Shown here one piece after another: positions 8,853 to 19,753 of a DNA stretch of 64,000 bases. A model generated the notes under the pieces. That model was not told the DNA's origin. It worked only from the letters and a program-made list of their open reading frames with translations, and did no database searches. The stretch spans positions 1 to 64,000 of the forward strand of contig CAJNYU010000063.1 in the NCBI GenBank assembly GCA_905331475.1. The letters run 5' to 3'. This DNA is from Rotaria socialis (taxonomy: Eukaryota > Rotifera > Eurotatoria > Philodinida > Philodinidae). Position 1 is the stretch's first letter. Each line of letters starts with the position of its first letter. The translations under genes were made by a program, and so were the position numbers.

Positions 8853-11453
8853 ATGATAGCACGATTATTACTATATTTGCTTCCGTTCGGATTATTTGCC
8901 ATATTGTTACCAATGGGAAGTAATGCACAATCATGTGGTCCCGGAACCTATCAAACAACCATTGGCAATTCATCGGTTCAAGTTTGTTTGAATTGCTCTG
9001 CCGGTACTTACGGTCCGTACTACGGACTTTCTAGTTGTTATACATGTCCTGCCGGTTACTATTGTCCGGCTGGAGCAACCACAACAAACGGATGCCCTCC
9101 AGGAACATACCAACCGAATCTAGGCGGTACCTCGATACAGGCTTGTTTAAATTGCACTGCTGGTACTTACAGTTCATACTACGGATTTTCGACCTGTAAT
9201 ACATGTCCTGCTGGTTATTATTGCCCGGCTGGAGCAACCACCATAAATGGATGCCCTCCAGGAACCTACCAACCGAATCTAGGCGGTACCTCGATACAGG
9301 CTTGTTTAAATTGCACTGCTGGTACTTACAGTTCATACTACGGATTTTCGACCTGTAATGCATGTCCTACTGGTTTTTACTGCCCAGCTGGAGCAAATAG
9401 TACAAGCGCATGTCCTTCAAGAAGCTACCAACCAATTGCAGGTAGTTCTTCGGCTCAAGCTTGTTTGCAATGTCCTATAGGTACCTACAGTTCTTACCCG
9501 GGAGCATCAATCTGTTCCAATTGTCCAATTGGTTATTATTGTAATGCATCTGGTGTAAGCACCCCGACCCCGTGTCCTGCAGGAACCTATCAACCAATTT
9601 GGGGTCGCGTCTCTATACAAAGTTGTTTGCAATGCCCTAACGGCACTTATAACCCCAACACCGGACAATCGAGCTGCTCCGTCTGCCCTAGTGGTTCTTA
9701 TTGTACTTCGGGTGCTAGTAGTCCAACACCGTGCCCTATTGGAACTTATCAGCCAAGCACAAGCAGCTCCTCGGCTCAGGCTTGCTTGAATTGTAATGCG
9801 GGTACTTCTAATACAATGGCTGGACAATTAAGCTGCTCAGTATGCCCTATCGGTTATTATTGCGATGGATCTGGGATAAACAACGTAAAACCATGTCCTT
9901 CTGGAACGTATCAACCAGTACCGGGTAGCACGTCATCTAATGCATGTCTCAACTGTCGTGCTGGTACTTACAATCAAAATACTGCTCAATCGGTTTGTAC
10001 GAGTTGCTCTAGTGGCTACTATTGCAAGGCTGGTGCAAGCAGCCAGGAATCTTGTCCTACAGGAACCTATCAGCCCATCATGGGTGCCACATCGGCTCAA
10101 GCTTGTTTGAAGTGTCCCAACGGCACGTACGCTTCAAATATCGGACAGCCAAATTGCCTCACTTGCCCTAGTGGTTACTATTGTTCAGCAGGTGCAAGCA
10201 ATGCTGAACCATGCCCCTCCGGAACCTATCAGCCCATTGAAGGTAGTATTTTGGCTAGCGCTTGTTTACCATGCCCAAGCGGTACTTATAATCTGAGAAC
10301 TGGGCAACCGAGTTGCTCCATTTGCCCTAGCGGTAGCTACTGTATGGGTAATTCAAGTACCTTCCAAACATGTCCTACAGGAACTTATCAACCACTTGTG
10401 GGAAGTAGTACGGTGCAAGCCTGCTTAAATTGTTCTCTTGGTACTTACAATCCAAACTCTGGAGCGTCATCTTGCTCGAGTTGTCCTGCAGGTTCTTATT
10501 GTAACATGCCTGGAGCAAGCAATGCACAATCATGTCCTTCTGGTACTTATCAGCCAAGCGGAGGCGCTATCTCTGTTCGAGCCTGCTTAAATTGTCCAAA
10601 TGGCACTTACAGTACAAGTGCTGGAATGTCTTCCTGCTACAGTTGTCCTAATTACTATTATATTTATTGTGCATCTGGGCCCAACATAACAGTACCCTGT
10701 CCCACAGGGACCTATCAAAGTTTTACGGCTAATACTTCGAGCTCTACTTGTTTAAGCTGCCCTGTTGGCACCTACAATCCATCAACGGGACAATCAATTT
10801 GTTTGAGATGTCCCACTGGTTATTATTGTGATGTAGCGGGTGCAAGCAATGTAAAAATGTGCCCTAGTGGAACCTATCAGCCAATTCCCGGTGCTGCGTC
10901 GATTCAAGCTTGCTTGAGTTGCCCCAGGGGCACTTACAATTCAAATCCTGGACAATCGAGTTGCTCCAGTTGCCCTGTTGGTTATTATTGTGGAACTAGA
11001 TCCACCAACATTCAACCATGCCCTTCGGGAACATATCAACCAATACCTGACAGCGCCACTGCTAATTCATGTTTGACTTGTCCTGTGGGCAATTTTAGTC
11101 CATCGCCTGGACTGCCCAGCTGCTCAGGTTGCAGTTCGGGTGCTTATTGCAATGGAAATGGAAGTAGTAGTGTAAAATTATGTCCTTCTGGGACCTATCA
11201 ACCATTTACGGATGTTCTTACGGCTCAATCATGTTTGAGTTGTCCAACTGGGAGTTATAATCCGTCAGCTGGGCAGATCAATTGCTACATTTGTCCTGCT
11301 GGCTATTACTGTGATGAAACTGGAGCGAGCAGCGCTGAAATTTGTCCTTCTGGAACTTATCAACCAACTCCAGGTGGTGTCTCAGCTCAAGCCTGTTTAA
11401 GTTGTACAAATGGTACCAACAATGCATATCCTGGGCAGCTGACTTGCAACTAG
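8853..11453 (+). CDS. Secreted GCC2/GCC3-type cysteine-rich repeat protein
   Basis: An intron-free frame encodes 866 residues. The first about 26 residues (MIARLLLYLLPFGLF...SNAQ) form a clear signal peptide. The rest is 16 tandem units of about 50-53 residues with the pattern CPxGTYQP-x(~10)-AC-LxC-xxGTYxxxxGxxxCxxCPxGYYC, typical of GCC2/GCC3, ephrin-receptor-like and TNFR-like cysteine-rich modules. No transmembrane segment, GPI signal or kinase domain follows; the frame ends inside a unit at a TAG. The product is probably an exported, disulphide-rich extended protein of the extracellular space or cuticle. Units 2 and 3 (from 9090 and 9249) are nearly identical over 159 bp, so the array is still expanding. 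The coding region is less AT-rich than its surroundings. Ligand and role are unknown. A longer gene with downstream exons cannot be excluded. Confidence 0.85.
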   Translation: MIARLLLYLLPFGLFAILLPMGSNAQSCGPGTYQTTIGNSSVQVCLNCSAGTYGPYYGLSSCYTCPAGYYCPAGATTTNGCPPGTYQPNLGGTSIQACLNCTAGTYSSYYGFSTCNTCPAGYYCPAGATTINGCPPGTYQPNLGGTSIQACLNCTAGTYSSYYGFSTCNACPTGFYCPAGANSTSACPSRSYQPIAGSSSAQACLQCPIGTYSSYPGASICSNCPIGYYCNASGVSTPTPCPAGTYQPIWGRVSIQSCLQCPNGTYNPNTGQSSCSVCPSGSYCTSGASSPTPCPIGTYQPSTSSSSAQACLNCNAGTSNTMAGQLSCSVCPIGYYCDGSGINNVKPCPSGTYQPVPGSTSSNACLNCRAGTYNQNTAQSVCTSCSSGYYCKAGASSQESCPTGTYQPIMGATSAQACLKCPNGTYASNIGQPNCLTCPSGYYCSAGASNAEPCPSGTYQPIEGSILASACLPCPSGTYNLRTGQPSCSICPSGSYCMGNSSTFQTCPTGTYQPLVGSSTVQACLNCSLGTYNPNSGASSCSSCPAGSYCNMPGASNAQSCPSGTYQPSGGAISVRACLNCPNGTYSTSAGMSSCYSCPNYYYIYCASGPNITVPCPTGTYQSFTANTSSSTCLSCPVGTYNPSTGQSICLRCPTGYYCDVAGASNVKMCPSGTYQPIPGAASIQACLSCPRGTYNSNPGQSSCSSCPVGYYCGTRSTNIQPCPSGTYQPIPDSATANSCLTCPVGNFSPSPGLPSCSGCSSGAYCNGNGSSSVKLCPSGTYQPFTDVLTAQSCLSCPTGSYNPSAGQINCYICPAGYYCDETGASSAEICPSGTYQPTPGGVSAQACLSCTNGTNNAYPGQLTCN

Positions 11454-12111
11454 TGAATTGTCAACTTTGAATATGTGCACATTTACAGAGCTATAATCTA
11501 TTCATCAACGTGTGATTTTTTTAATGACTTCATCAGTTGCGAGTCCTAATTCTGGATGCTTCAGTGACATCATTATTTTACAAATGTAGTGCCTTGATTT
11601 CTTTTAGTTTCTCAACTTCTCTTTGATTTCCATAGCCTCGTCAGTAATTATATGATTTGATTTATTCTACTTATGCAATGTTTTCGATGAAACGCATTTA
11701 ATTTTGCTACTTCTGTGTTTCTCAAACATACGATCAATGTCATTGGTAAAGATGTGTGATACTTCTGTAGTTAACGGGAAAATTTTAATTCCTGTGATCG
11801 TTCACATATACGTGAAACAACAGGTTCTGATACTGTTGATTTTGAGAGAGACTACGGAGTGTATGAAAATGAGAGAAACGACGGATCAGGCTACTGAGAT
11901 TCTAATTGATTCTTCGATCCTAATGACTAGAATTGGATTCCAATACATCCTAGGTATATATGTGCGGAACCACCGTGTTTTGGCTACGGACATATTCAGT
12001 AGTGTCAAACTTGAAACTTGAATTCAGCTGAAACTTCAAGTTTCAACTTTCAGGTTTGACGTTATTGCTCTGACACTACTGCTTCCCCGGCATCCACATT
12101 AAGGGTACATA
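11454..12111. other. No gene; small hairpin repeat
   Basis: Mostly AT-rich 3' flank of the secreted-protein gene. An 85 bp imperfect palindrome at 11997-12081 (CAGTAGTGTCA ... TGACACTACTG) with internal CTTGAAACTTGAA/TTCAAGTTTCA arms precedes the mariner. An open frame at 11704-12021 has no recognisable domain. Confidence 0.5.
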
Positions 12112-13427
12112 CAGGGTGTTCCAAAAGTCCCCGAGAAAAGTTTTCATAAATATCTTCTATACGACTCAAACGATCTATATCTTTCTTTTATAATATTATA
12201 GTATACTCTTTCTAATTTTGTTCTATATACTTTCAGATAAATGTCTGTGCCTAAAATATTAGAATAAAAATAGCTTTATTAATGGCCAAATTTGACTCGG
12301 CTACAGTTGTTCAACGAAAATTAAGGGCCGAGTTTGGAATAAATACACCAGGTTTAACATGTATTAAAGATACATTTGAACGGTTTTTGTGAGACCGGTA
12401 CAGTGGAAGATCGAGAACGGTCTGGGCGACCTTCAAGCATTTCAGAAAAAACCATCGACAAAGTTAGTGATACTCTGAAAGATAAACCACAATCCAGTGT
12501 TCGATCTGTTGCAACAGACTGTTCTATTCCACCAACAGCAACACATCGAATCATGACTGAATATCTAGCATTAAAGCCTTATAAGGTGCAGTTTGTACAA
12601 CAACTTTATGAAGAAGATTTACAAGATAGGGTTGAAATGTGTAAAACTTTAATACCGATGTTAGAAGATAGTCATATGCAAGAAAATTTATCCTTTCCGG
12701 ATGAAGCAACATTTTATGTGAGTGAACTAGTTAGCAAACACAACATCAGATATTAGTCTGAAACTAATCCGCATGTTACCATCGAAACCGTTATGAACTC
12801 ACCTAAACTTAATGTTTGGTGTGCTATGTCAAAAAATAAATTGTTAGGACCATATTTCTTTGAAGATGATACTGTTAATGTGGCAAATTATTTATTAATG
12901 CTTGAAACGTTTTTTATTCCAGAGATTAGAAAATTACACAAGTTTCGTTCAGCTATATTTCAACAGGATGGAGCTTCTCCTCATTTCTCTATTGATGTAC
13001 GACGTTGTTTGAATGATCATTTTCCTGGAAGGTGGATTGGCAGAGGTGGTTCAATTCGATGGGCTCCACGGTCACCTGATTTAACACCACTTGCCTTTTT
13101 TCTGTGGGGGTGAGGGTGGGGGCATATAAAGAACAATATCTACAAAACTCCTATCAAAGATATAGCTGAATTAAAAAGAAGAATCGAAACCGAAATAAAA
13201 TCAATTTCAAAAGAAATTTTGTATAATGTTTTTTCAAATATTTCAAAACGGATGAATTTATGTATTTCAGTTGATGGTAGTCATTTTGAACATTTGTTAT
13301 ATACCAAATTATATGAAATAAAACTTAAAAGAATACACTATTATTTTATTCAAAAAAAGATTAAATCGCTTGAGTTGTATAGGAGATATTTACGAAAACT
13401 TTTCTCGGGGACTTTTGAAACACCCTG
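12112..13427. mobile_element. mariner/Tc1-type transposon, inactive
   Basis: Inverted terminal repeats of about 63 bp begin CAGGGTGTTCCAAAAGTCCC at 12112 and end, in complement, at 13427 with only a handful of mismatches. TA dinucleotides flank both ends (12110-12111 and 13428-13429), the target duplication of this superfamily. The element is 1316 bp, a normal size for mariner, and contains one broken transposase gene. The closely matching ends suggest a fairly recent insertion. Confidence 0.9.
12282..13320 (+). pseudogene. mariner transposase, frameshifted with two stops
   Basis: The frame starts with ATG at 12282 and carries the N-terminal helix-turn-helix part ending in the ETGTVEDRERSGRP linker. 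It then has catalytic signatures SFPDEATF, IFQQDGASPHF and PRSPDLTPLAFFLWG, a D,D,D arrangement with 36 residues between the last two. Breaks: one extra T in the T-run at 12384-12388 shifts the frame, TAG at 12754-12756 sits where the family usually has tryptophan, and TGA at 13111-13113 lies in a G-rich insertion of about 12 nt after LWG. No stop is found before the right inverted repeat. The product would have cut and pasted the element in the nucleus; it is dead here. Confidence 0.85.
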
Positions 13428-13429
13428 TA

Positions 13430-14146
13430 TATATAACTTTATCACTCAAGCAAACAACAAATTTGAAAAAACATGTTTAAATGCTCAAATCGGACCCGCG
13501 ATTTTTCAAGCAATAATGCCTCTTACCGACCATATTGATCTTGATAGTCCTTTTATTCAAATCGACATATATTTGATATGATACATTAGTCAAATATTTT
13601 TAGTAGAACTTCATCATATTGTATTTTCGACTTTTTACACACAATTAAGGAGGTAATGCGTACTTCTCCATTTCCAGTAAGCTTCAAAATTTCAAAAAAT
13701 GTGATGAATCAATTCGATTTCTCGATCCCCAAAAATTTTCGATCAAACTTTAAAGAAAAGGGCTAATTTGCCAAAATACCATGCATTGACTAAAACATTT
13801 TCGAAATTTTGATCTTGAATTTTACCAACATTCCATGTTTTTGACTGAAGAAAATTCGACGTCGCTGAAATTTGCCTGGTCCATGGAGAAGATAATGAAG
13901 GTGATCAAAATATGTTATTGCACAATAGTCAAGTGTTACTTGATTAAGAGTCACGTGTGAATTTGTTTTATTTACACTACGCTACCTATGTAGGACATGA
14001 AAACGTAGTGTGAAAGAACGCGCTTTTATCTTGAAGGAAATCAATGACAAGTATAAATGTCAAATTCGCCAGAGTTTCAATGCTAAGCAACAATGAAATA
14101 CAAAATAAAGCAATGTAATGCTTTATAGAATAAATATATATATATA
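13430..14146. other. No gene seen
   Basis: AT-rich spacer between the mariner and the MITE. No coding, RNA or repeat feature was recognised. Confidence 0.5.
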
Positions 14147-14712
14147 ACGGGTGCCTCATAATAAATGGCCGATTTTTCTATTTAATATTTTAATCTATAA
14201 ATATGTTCTATTAAAAACAGAATACCACAAGATGTAGCTTGAAAAGCTTATTTTAATTTTGCCATTTTTTGCTTCGAAAACCGACGAAATTCTCTCCAAT
14301 TGATTTTCGACGCTGCGAGAGTTGTTCACATAGAACTTTATTTGCTTTAAAAAAGAAAGAACAAAGTTAGCTTTCTAGATTATACAGCTTTTAACGCTAC
14401 ACTCTGACGTATATTCTGTTTTCTTTTAAGAAATAAGGAAAAAATGGAAGCTTAGTTTCATCTAGAAGAAAATGTGCCACTTGCAACGTCGAAAACCGAT
14501 CCTACATAATTTCACTTATTACGAAAACACTACATGACCCTTTATTTTGATTTGTACAACTTTTCAAGCTGCATCATGTGTTATATAAGCTTTAATTTGT
14601 GGATTGTAGAGTTTTAACGCTGTATCTTTTGGTGTATTCTATGTTTTAATAAAATATATTTAGACATTAAAGTATTAAATAGAAAACTGGCCATTAGTTA
14701 TGGGGCACCCGT
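14147..14712. mobile_element. TA-flanked MITE
   Basis: Both ends carry ACGGGTGCC..ATAA..AATGGCC (left 14147, right end in complement at 14712), and the inverted repeats extend about 80 bp with moderate divergence. TA flanks both ends (14145-14146 and 14713-14714). There is no reading frame. The size of 566 bp and TA target fit a non-autonomous Tc1/mariner derivative, but the ends differ from the mariner at 12112. Confidence 0.75.
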
Positions 14713-15351
14713 TATGTATATGGTTACTATTTATCGTAATTATTCAAACATCAAGCCATAGGGTTCCATCAATTCGTACAATTAATTGTGATAAATAAAG
14801 AACTTCATTTAATCGTACAAGTTGTTTTTTTATTATTGTAACAAAAAGTAAGGTTGCTGCACCGACGTTCTTCAATTTTTGACTCATACAAAGAGCAAAT
14901 TTCTTTATTTTAAAAATATGCACAACATCAGAACAAAAACAACGTTACAGTATCTATCACCTGAATCTGTAACTATGATTGTTGTAAGATTATGTTTATC
15001 ATAAGTATTTAGTAGATTTAAAATCTGCTCTTGTGATGAAATTTTTATTATTATCAACGTTTGATATAATTTTTACAGATAGATAAACAAATATTCATTT
15101 TTCAAGTATATACAAAAATATTTTCGAGGCGAATTGTGTATTTGAGCTAAAGATTGATTGACATTTATAACCTTGCCACGATTAATTACATATATGTAAG
15201 CTAAAAAATCATCAATTTTGTACGGATATTTATTTCAATAAATCTTCTTCGATCACAGCTGAGAAAATTTGGTTTAAATATGTATATGCTAGAATGCTTC
15301 ATTTCAGTATTAAAAAAAATCACATACTAAAAGAGCAAATCTCGCCTTGTC
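14713..15351. other. No gene; 3' flank of nuclear receptor 1
   Basis: AT-rich. It probably includes the 3' untranslated region of the minus-strand nuclear receptor that ends at 15352. Confidence 0.5.
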
Positions 15352-17803
15352 TCAAGGTTCGATTTTACCCCATAATGGAATGCTTTCACTACCATCAATT
15401 GATAATGACCGTTCGAGTTCGTTAATAATTTTATTTGATAAGTCTTTATGAACTTCATTGTCGTCGTAGATATTTGATGCGAGAGTCATTTCATCGAGCA
15501 TTAGCTTAATAAGCGCAGAAAAACGTTTTGCAGATTCAAAATATCCATATCGATACAACATATATTTCCACATGACTTCAATATATGCATTTTGACTTCC
15601 AAATAGACGAAAAGTACCCATCAATAAGTTGTCTCTGTACGCCATGTGATCAGTGCTTACTGTAAAACAATTCGAAGAAAAACTTAATACCATAAGTATA
15701 AGTTTAACAATTGTTTCATCAGGATCAAGTCGTAAGCTCATAACTCTTACACGTTCAACGTTTTCCAATCCGTATAGAGGTACCATAATGTTTTTGTTTG
15801 GTATACTATCAAATAGATTACATTGGTGACACATAACCATCGAGTGAAACGCCCAAATACCACGCATATTTCGTTTAAGAAGAGAACATTGTTCATCAGT
15901 TGTCATGATTCGAAAATCAGCAGTAGCACTAACGGATAATTGAAACGTTTGAGACATTAAACTAACCATATTTCGGGATTCTTCGAGTTTATGTTCAACA
16001 CTCATTGAACTTTTAGTAAGAAACTCAATAGTATGCCGTAATTCAGATATGGGACTGAATGAGTCGTATGCATGAATCACATTTGATAATAATACCCAAT
16101 TTGCTGGACTTAGAGGAGATATGTCATTAGATAGAAGATTTAATGGTGCAATTATTCCATTAAACTAAAATTATAAATCATTTTCTTTTGGCTCTTACAA
16201 GAATATTTTAGAATTTTATTTATTGGAATCTACAATGCTGGGGCAGCGGAGCGCCATTAAGCTAGGTGAGACTCATAATATTTTTTTTCTACCGTGGAAT
16301 TTTATGAACGCACCAAGCAGAAAATAAGTCTTCTTTTTATTGAACTACAGTAAAAATAAAAATGGTCAGTATTAAAAGATGATTGGAAAATACCAAAAAA
16401 TACTTTTTTTGCTCCTGCTTTGGTGCACGAATAAAAAATAACAATATTCCGTACACAAGTAAGTGAGGCTGAGCCTCATCTTGTGAAACCTAGGCGAGGC
16501 TCAAGCCTCATAGGTCTCAGTGACTCCGCCGCCACTGCTACAATGAGAAATTTATAAAATTCGCCCTCAAGAAATATTGACCCAAGAGGCTTGAGCTTCA
16601 CCTGGATTTCAGTAGATGAGATGTATGCTTACTTGCTTTTGAACTGAATACTATTATTTTTTATTCTCACTATGTGTTATGTGAAGCATCTAACACATCC
16701 AGATACATATTTTCACATATATCTATGTTACAGTACGATTCACTTATCTCTGACGTTTGCTTCTTTTCACTACACTTTTATCGTACAAATGACACGTATT
16801 TATAGAAAGAACAGACAAACTTTATTGATTTGAAGTCTTTGTTCGACTTTTGCATCAAGTACTAATAGAGAAAGCAATTTTCTCTGGAACTTATAATCAC
16901 TTCTGCTTTATGTTGACCGTTTCGATTTCTACTGAATTTCAATAAAAGAGAAAAAAATAGTATCAGCTTCACCTGATTTATTTAAGAACTGTGCACCTCA
17001 TCTGCATAACTTGAATACTTATTATGAATCTGCTATGATGTATCCGTACTATCAACAATCTTTTTCTACCAAAGCTATTCATTGATTTCTTTGTGAAAAT
17101 TGTCTAATTTAAAAATGATTGTACGTAGATAGTTAACTTTCAATATTATCTCGAAATTCGCCTACTTTTATGAGTACATCTCAAATACTTTGCCAATCCT
17201 ATCTGCTCATTCTGTGTACTTGTTCAATTAATTATTATGATTATTAGTCATGACTGATCATACTGAATAAATCTTAAACTATGCAATATCTATAATAAAT
17301 TTTTTCTCCAATAAATTAGAACATGTTCTTCTTGATTTGCATACGGTAGATAATTTCGGAGTAGCCATTTGTTGATATTGTGGTTTTAATTTTACTATTG
17401 AACGACTTTTGCCAGTAAGATCTTCTTTTCGAATAAAATCTGGACTCATTCCAACTGCCAGACATTTTGAAAAGCGACACGCCGTACACATTCTTCTCGA
17501 CTGTAGTGTTATTTCACAATTTCCATGAAAATCACATTGAGGAATACTCTAAATGAAACGAGAAAGTTTCAATAGTTCGGTTTGTGTTGTTGTAAATATT
17601 CAATATGATATACAAACTTCAGGATGAAAACCGTGACGACGAAAGAATGTTTTACAAGATGCGCATGATAAAGCTCCGTAATTAAAAATATGTGCTTTAT
17701 CACCACATACTTGACAGGTATTATTATTTTTATTGGATTCAATGCAAGTTTTGATAATCCGTTGACGTACTGGCGATATAGGCAGAGGCCGTTTGAAGCT
17801 CAT
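15352..17803 (-). CDS. Nuclear hormone receptor, paralogue 1
   Basis: Three exons are in phase: 17803-17618, 17548-17345 and 16164-15352 (about 400 residues). Exon 1 starts at ATG 17803 and encodes the first C4 zinc finger (C-x2-C-x13-C-x2-C) with P-box CASCKTFFRR in place of the usual EGCKGFFRR. Exon 2 encodes the second finger (C-x5-C-x9-C-x2-C) and a basic hinge with GMSPDFIRKED. Exon 3 is an all-helical ligand-binding domain with the GTFRLFGSQNAYIE segment. It would act as a ligand-regulated transcription factor in the nucleus; ligand and target sites cannot be read from the sequence. The 1.18 kb intron 2 holds a hAT-like MITE. A close paralogue lies on the same strand at 28573-30963 with introns at equivalent positions. 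The atypical P-box suggests altered half-site preference (inference). Confidence 0.85.
16238..16537. mobile_element. hAT-like MITE in nuclear-receptor intron
   Basis: A 300 bp element is bounded by imperfect inverted ends CTGGGGCAGCGGA and CAGTGGCGGCGGA (10 of 13 match). It is flanked by a perfect 8 bp direct repeat CTACAATG (16230-16237 and 16538-16545), the target-site length of hAT elements. Internal GAGGCTGAGCCTC and GAGGCTCAAGCCTC palindromes lie near the right end. There is no coding capacity. It sits in the last intron of nuclear receptor 1. Confidence 0.85.
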
Positions 17804-19146
17804 TATTAATCGAATTCAGTAGATTAAAAATTTCACTTATTTGTAATGGATAAATATGTATAAAAAATGGTTTCAATTTCTCACCAAGGTCATTTTAACA
17901 TAAGAGCTATGGCATGGATGAAACACTGAATAATCGATGATATCTTATCTTATAGAGGTTTTTATCTGAAAAGTGTTCAGTTCGTCGATAACAAAGAAAG
18001 AAAATAATATTATTAAAGTATAAGTTATAGTATATATTTTCTTTGAATCAAAATCGAATCTTGTTTTTTTAATAATTATATGTGCATTCAAAGTGGAAAA
18101 GTGTAGTTGTTACGGATCTTAATACTTACCAACACTATGCACAACACTGAGCATTTTTTTGGTTTTCTTCTTCTTTTTTCCTCATTTTTCTTTTCTAGAT
18201 TTTCTTTTTTCATTCTGTAAATATTCCTGATGAGATACAACAAGAAAAACACGTTATTTTTTGTGATTATGGTAGGTGCATTGCTAACGGAGTGCTATTG
18301 GAAAGAACGGTCGCCAATGAAATTTATCAGAACAGAAAAAAAACACTACGCATGATTTCGTACTTATAATCCGGTGCTTGTGCAGAATTAACATTATTAT
18401 TTTCATTTGTAACACTTGTATGGTCGAGTCGGTAATAATATGAATGGCAACAAATTTAGAATATGAATATTCATATATATCCAAATTTTAGAAGTCATCG
18501 GAAAGTCAATTTCTGGTCTTCGATTACACTTTTTTAAAAATATAGGAATCCTTAGAGGATCAATGTTGCCAAGAATATAGGATTTTCGATAAAAAAATGG
18601 CAAAAGGGGAGGACGTTTTATAGACCGTTTCTGTTCAATTGTTTTGGTGTTTTTTAACTGCTCTGCTTGAAAATCGTCTTAATGACGCTGTTATAAACAG
18701 TTCAACCGTAGCCAAGATCCTTATGTAATTTTTTCTACTGAAATCAGTCGCTAATTCGAGGATCATTATAAAAGTTTTTCACAAATCGAAAAATAACAAT
18801 AACGTAGATCATAAGTTTTGAAAAAACAAATACATGAAAACGACATACTATTTCTCATAATTAAAGGAGACGTTTCAGATTACGGACATGACTTCCCAAA
18901 AAATTTCAACCTAATTTTATTCTCCTGATAATCAGCATTCATCGCTTATTATTTTCCACAAGTTTATTTTGTATTTTATCATAACTCAATTTTTCCTGAT
19001 AATAAATAATTGTAAATGAAAATGCATATATACAGGGTGGCGTAAAATTTCACGGGCTTTCAGAATATGTCGTTATTTTTTAAAAGAAGGTGTTCTTTTG
19101 GTAACAATATCCTCAAAATACAGAGTGAAGCTTATTTTTCCAGGGG
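17804..19146. other. No gene; one solo mariner-like end
   Basis: It is upstream of nuclear receptor 1 and AT-rich. At 19032-19060 the sequence TACAGGGTGGCGTAAAATTT resembles a mariner terminal repeat, but no partner end was found. Repeated TATAGGA words occur at 18541-18590 and again at 20044-20100, on either side of the fold-back element, without an obvious inverted structure. Confidence 0.4.
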
Positions 19147-19753
19147 TATATATGTCGTAGGATAGATTAAAATCCAGTACAGTTTTAAATCGAACTAGGA
19201 CAGATTAAAATTTTAATTTTTCCTAGTTCAGATTAAAATTTTAAAGTGAACTAGTTGACTTCGAAATGCATTTTAATCTCAACTAGTTGACTTTAAAATT
19301 TTGATCTGAACTAGGACACATTAAAATGTTTAGTCAAATTATCCGTGGCTGGCTGGTTGAAGATACGCGTTGGGGTGACGACAAGGGTCTATGGTGAATG
19401 ATGATGAGTGAAGATGGAACTATTACCCGCGTCCTCGCGCTCGCCTTCACTTTCACCTATTATCCATCCAAATGTGTATATTTCAATCTGAACTAGTTCA
19501 AATCAAAATATTTTAATCTGTCCTGGTTCAGATCAAAATATTTGAAACTGTTCTAGTTCAGTTTAAAATATTTTGATTTTTCCTAGTTCAGATCAAAATT
19601 TTAAAGTCAACTAGTTGAGATTAAAATGCATTTCGAAGTCAACTAGTTCACTTTAAAATTTTAATCTGAATTAGGAAAAATTAAAATTTTAATCTGTCCT
19701 AGTTCGATTTAAAACTGTACTGGATTTTAATCTATCCTACGACATATATATAT
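19147..19753. mobile_element. Complete fold-back element
   Basis: Long inverted arms run from TATATATGTCGTAGGATAGA at 19147 to its complement ending near 19753. Each arm is about 170 bp and is itself a chain of short units (AACTAGTTGA, TTAAAATTTTAATCT, CCTAGTTCAGAT), so the arms can pair in several registers. The central part (about 19330-19480) is unrelated, less AT-rich, single-copy-looking sequence. No transposase is present. Terminal TA runs make the exact ends and any target duplication ambiguous. The half element at 1-191 belongs to the same family. Confidence 0.8.

Noticed and set aside
9031..10557. Antisense open frames (9031-9363, 9507-9827, 10375-10557)
   Set aside because: They are shadows of the strongly repetitive sense gene at 8853-11453.
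11704..12021. 105-codon open frame after the secreted-protein gene
   Set aside because: Low-information sequence, runs into a hairpin repeat, no domain and no splice partner.
19032..19146. Mariner-like terminal repeat TACAGGGTGGCG
   Set aside because: No matching right end was found in the window, so an element cannot be supported.
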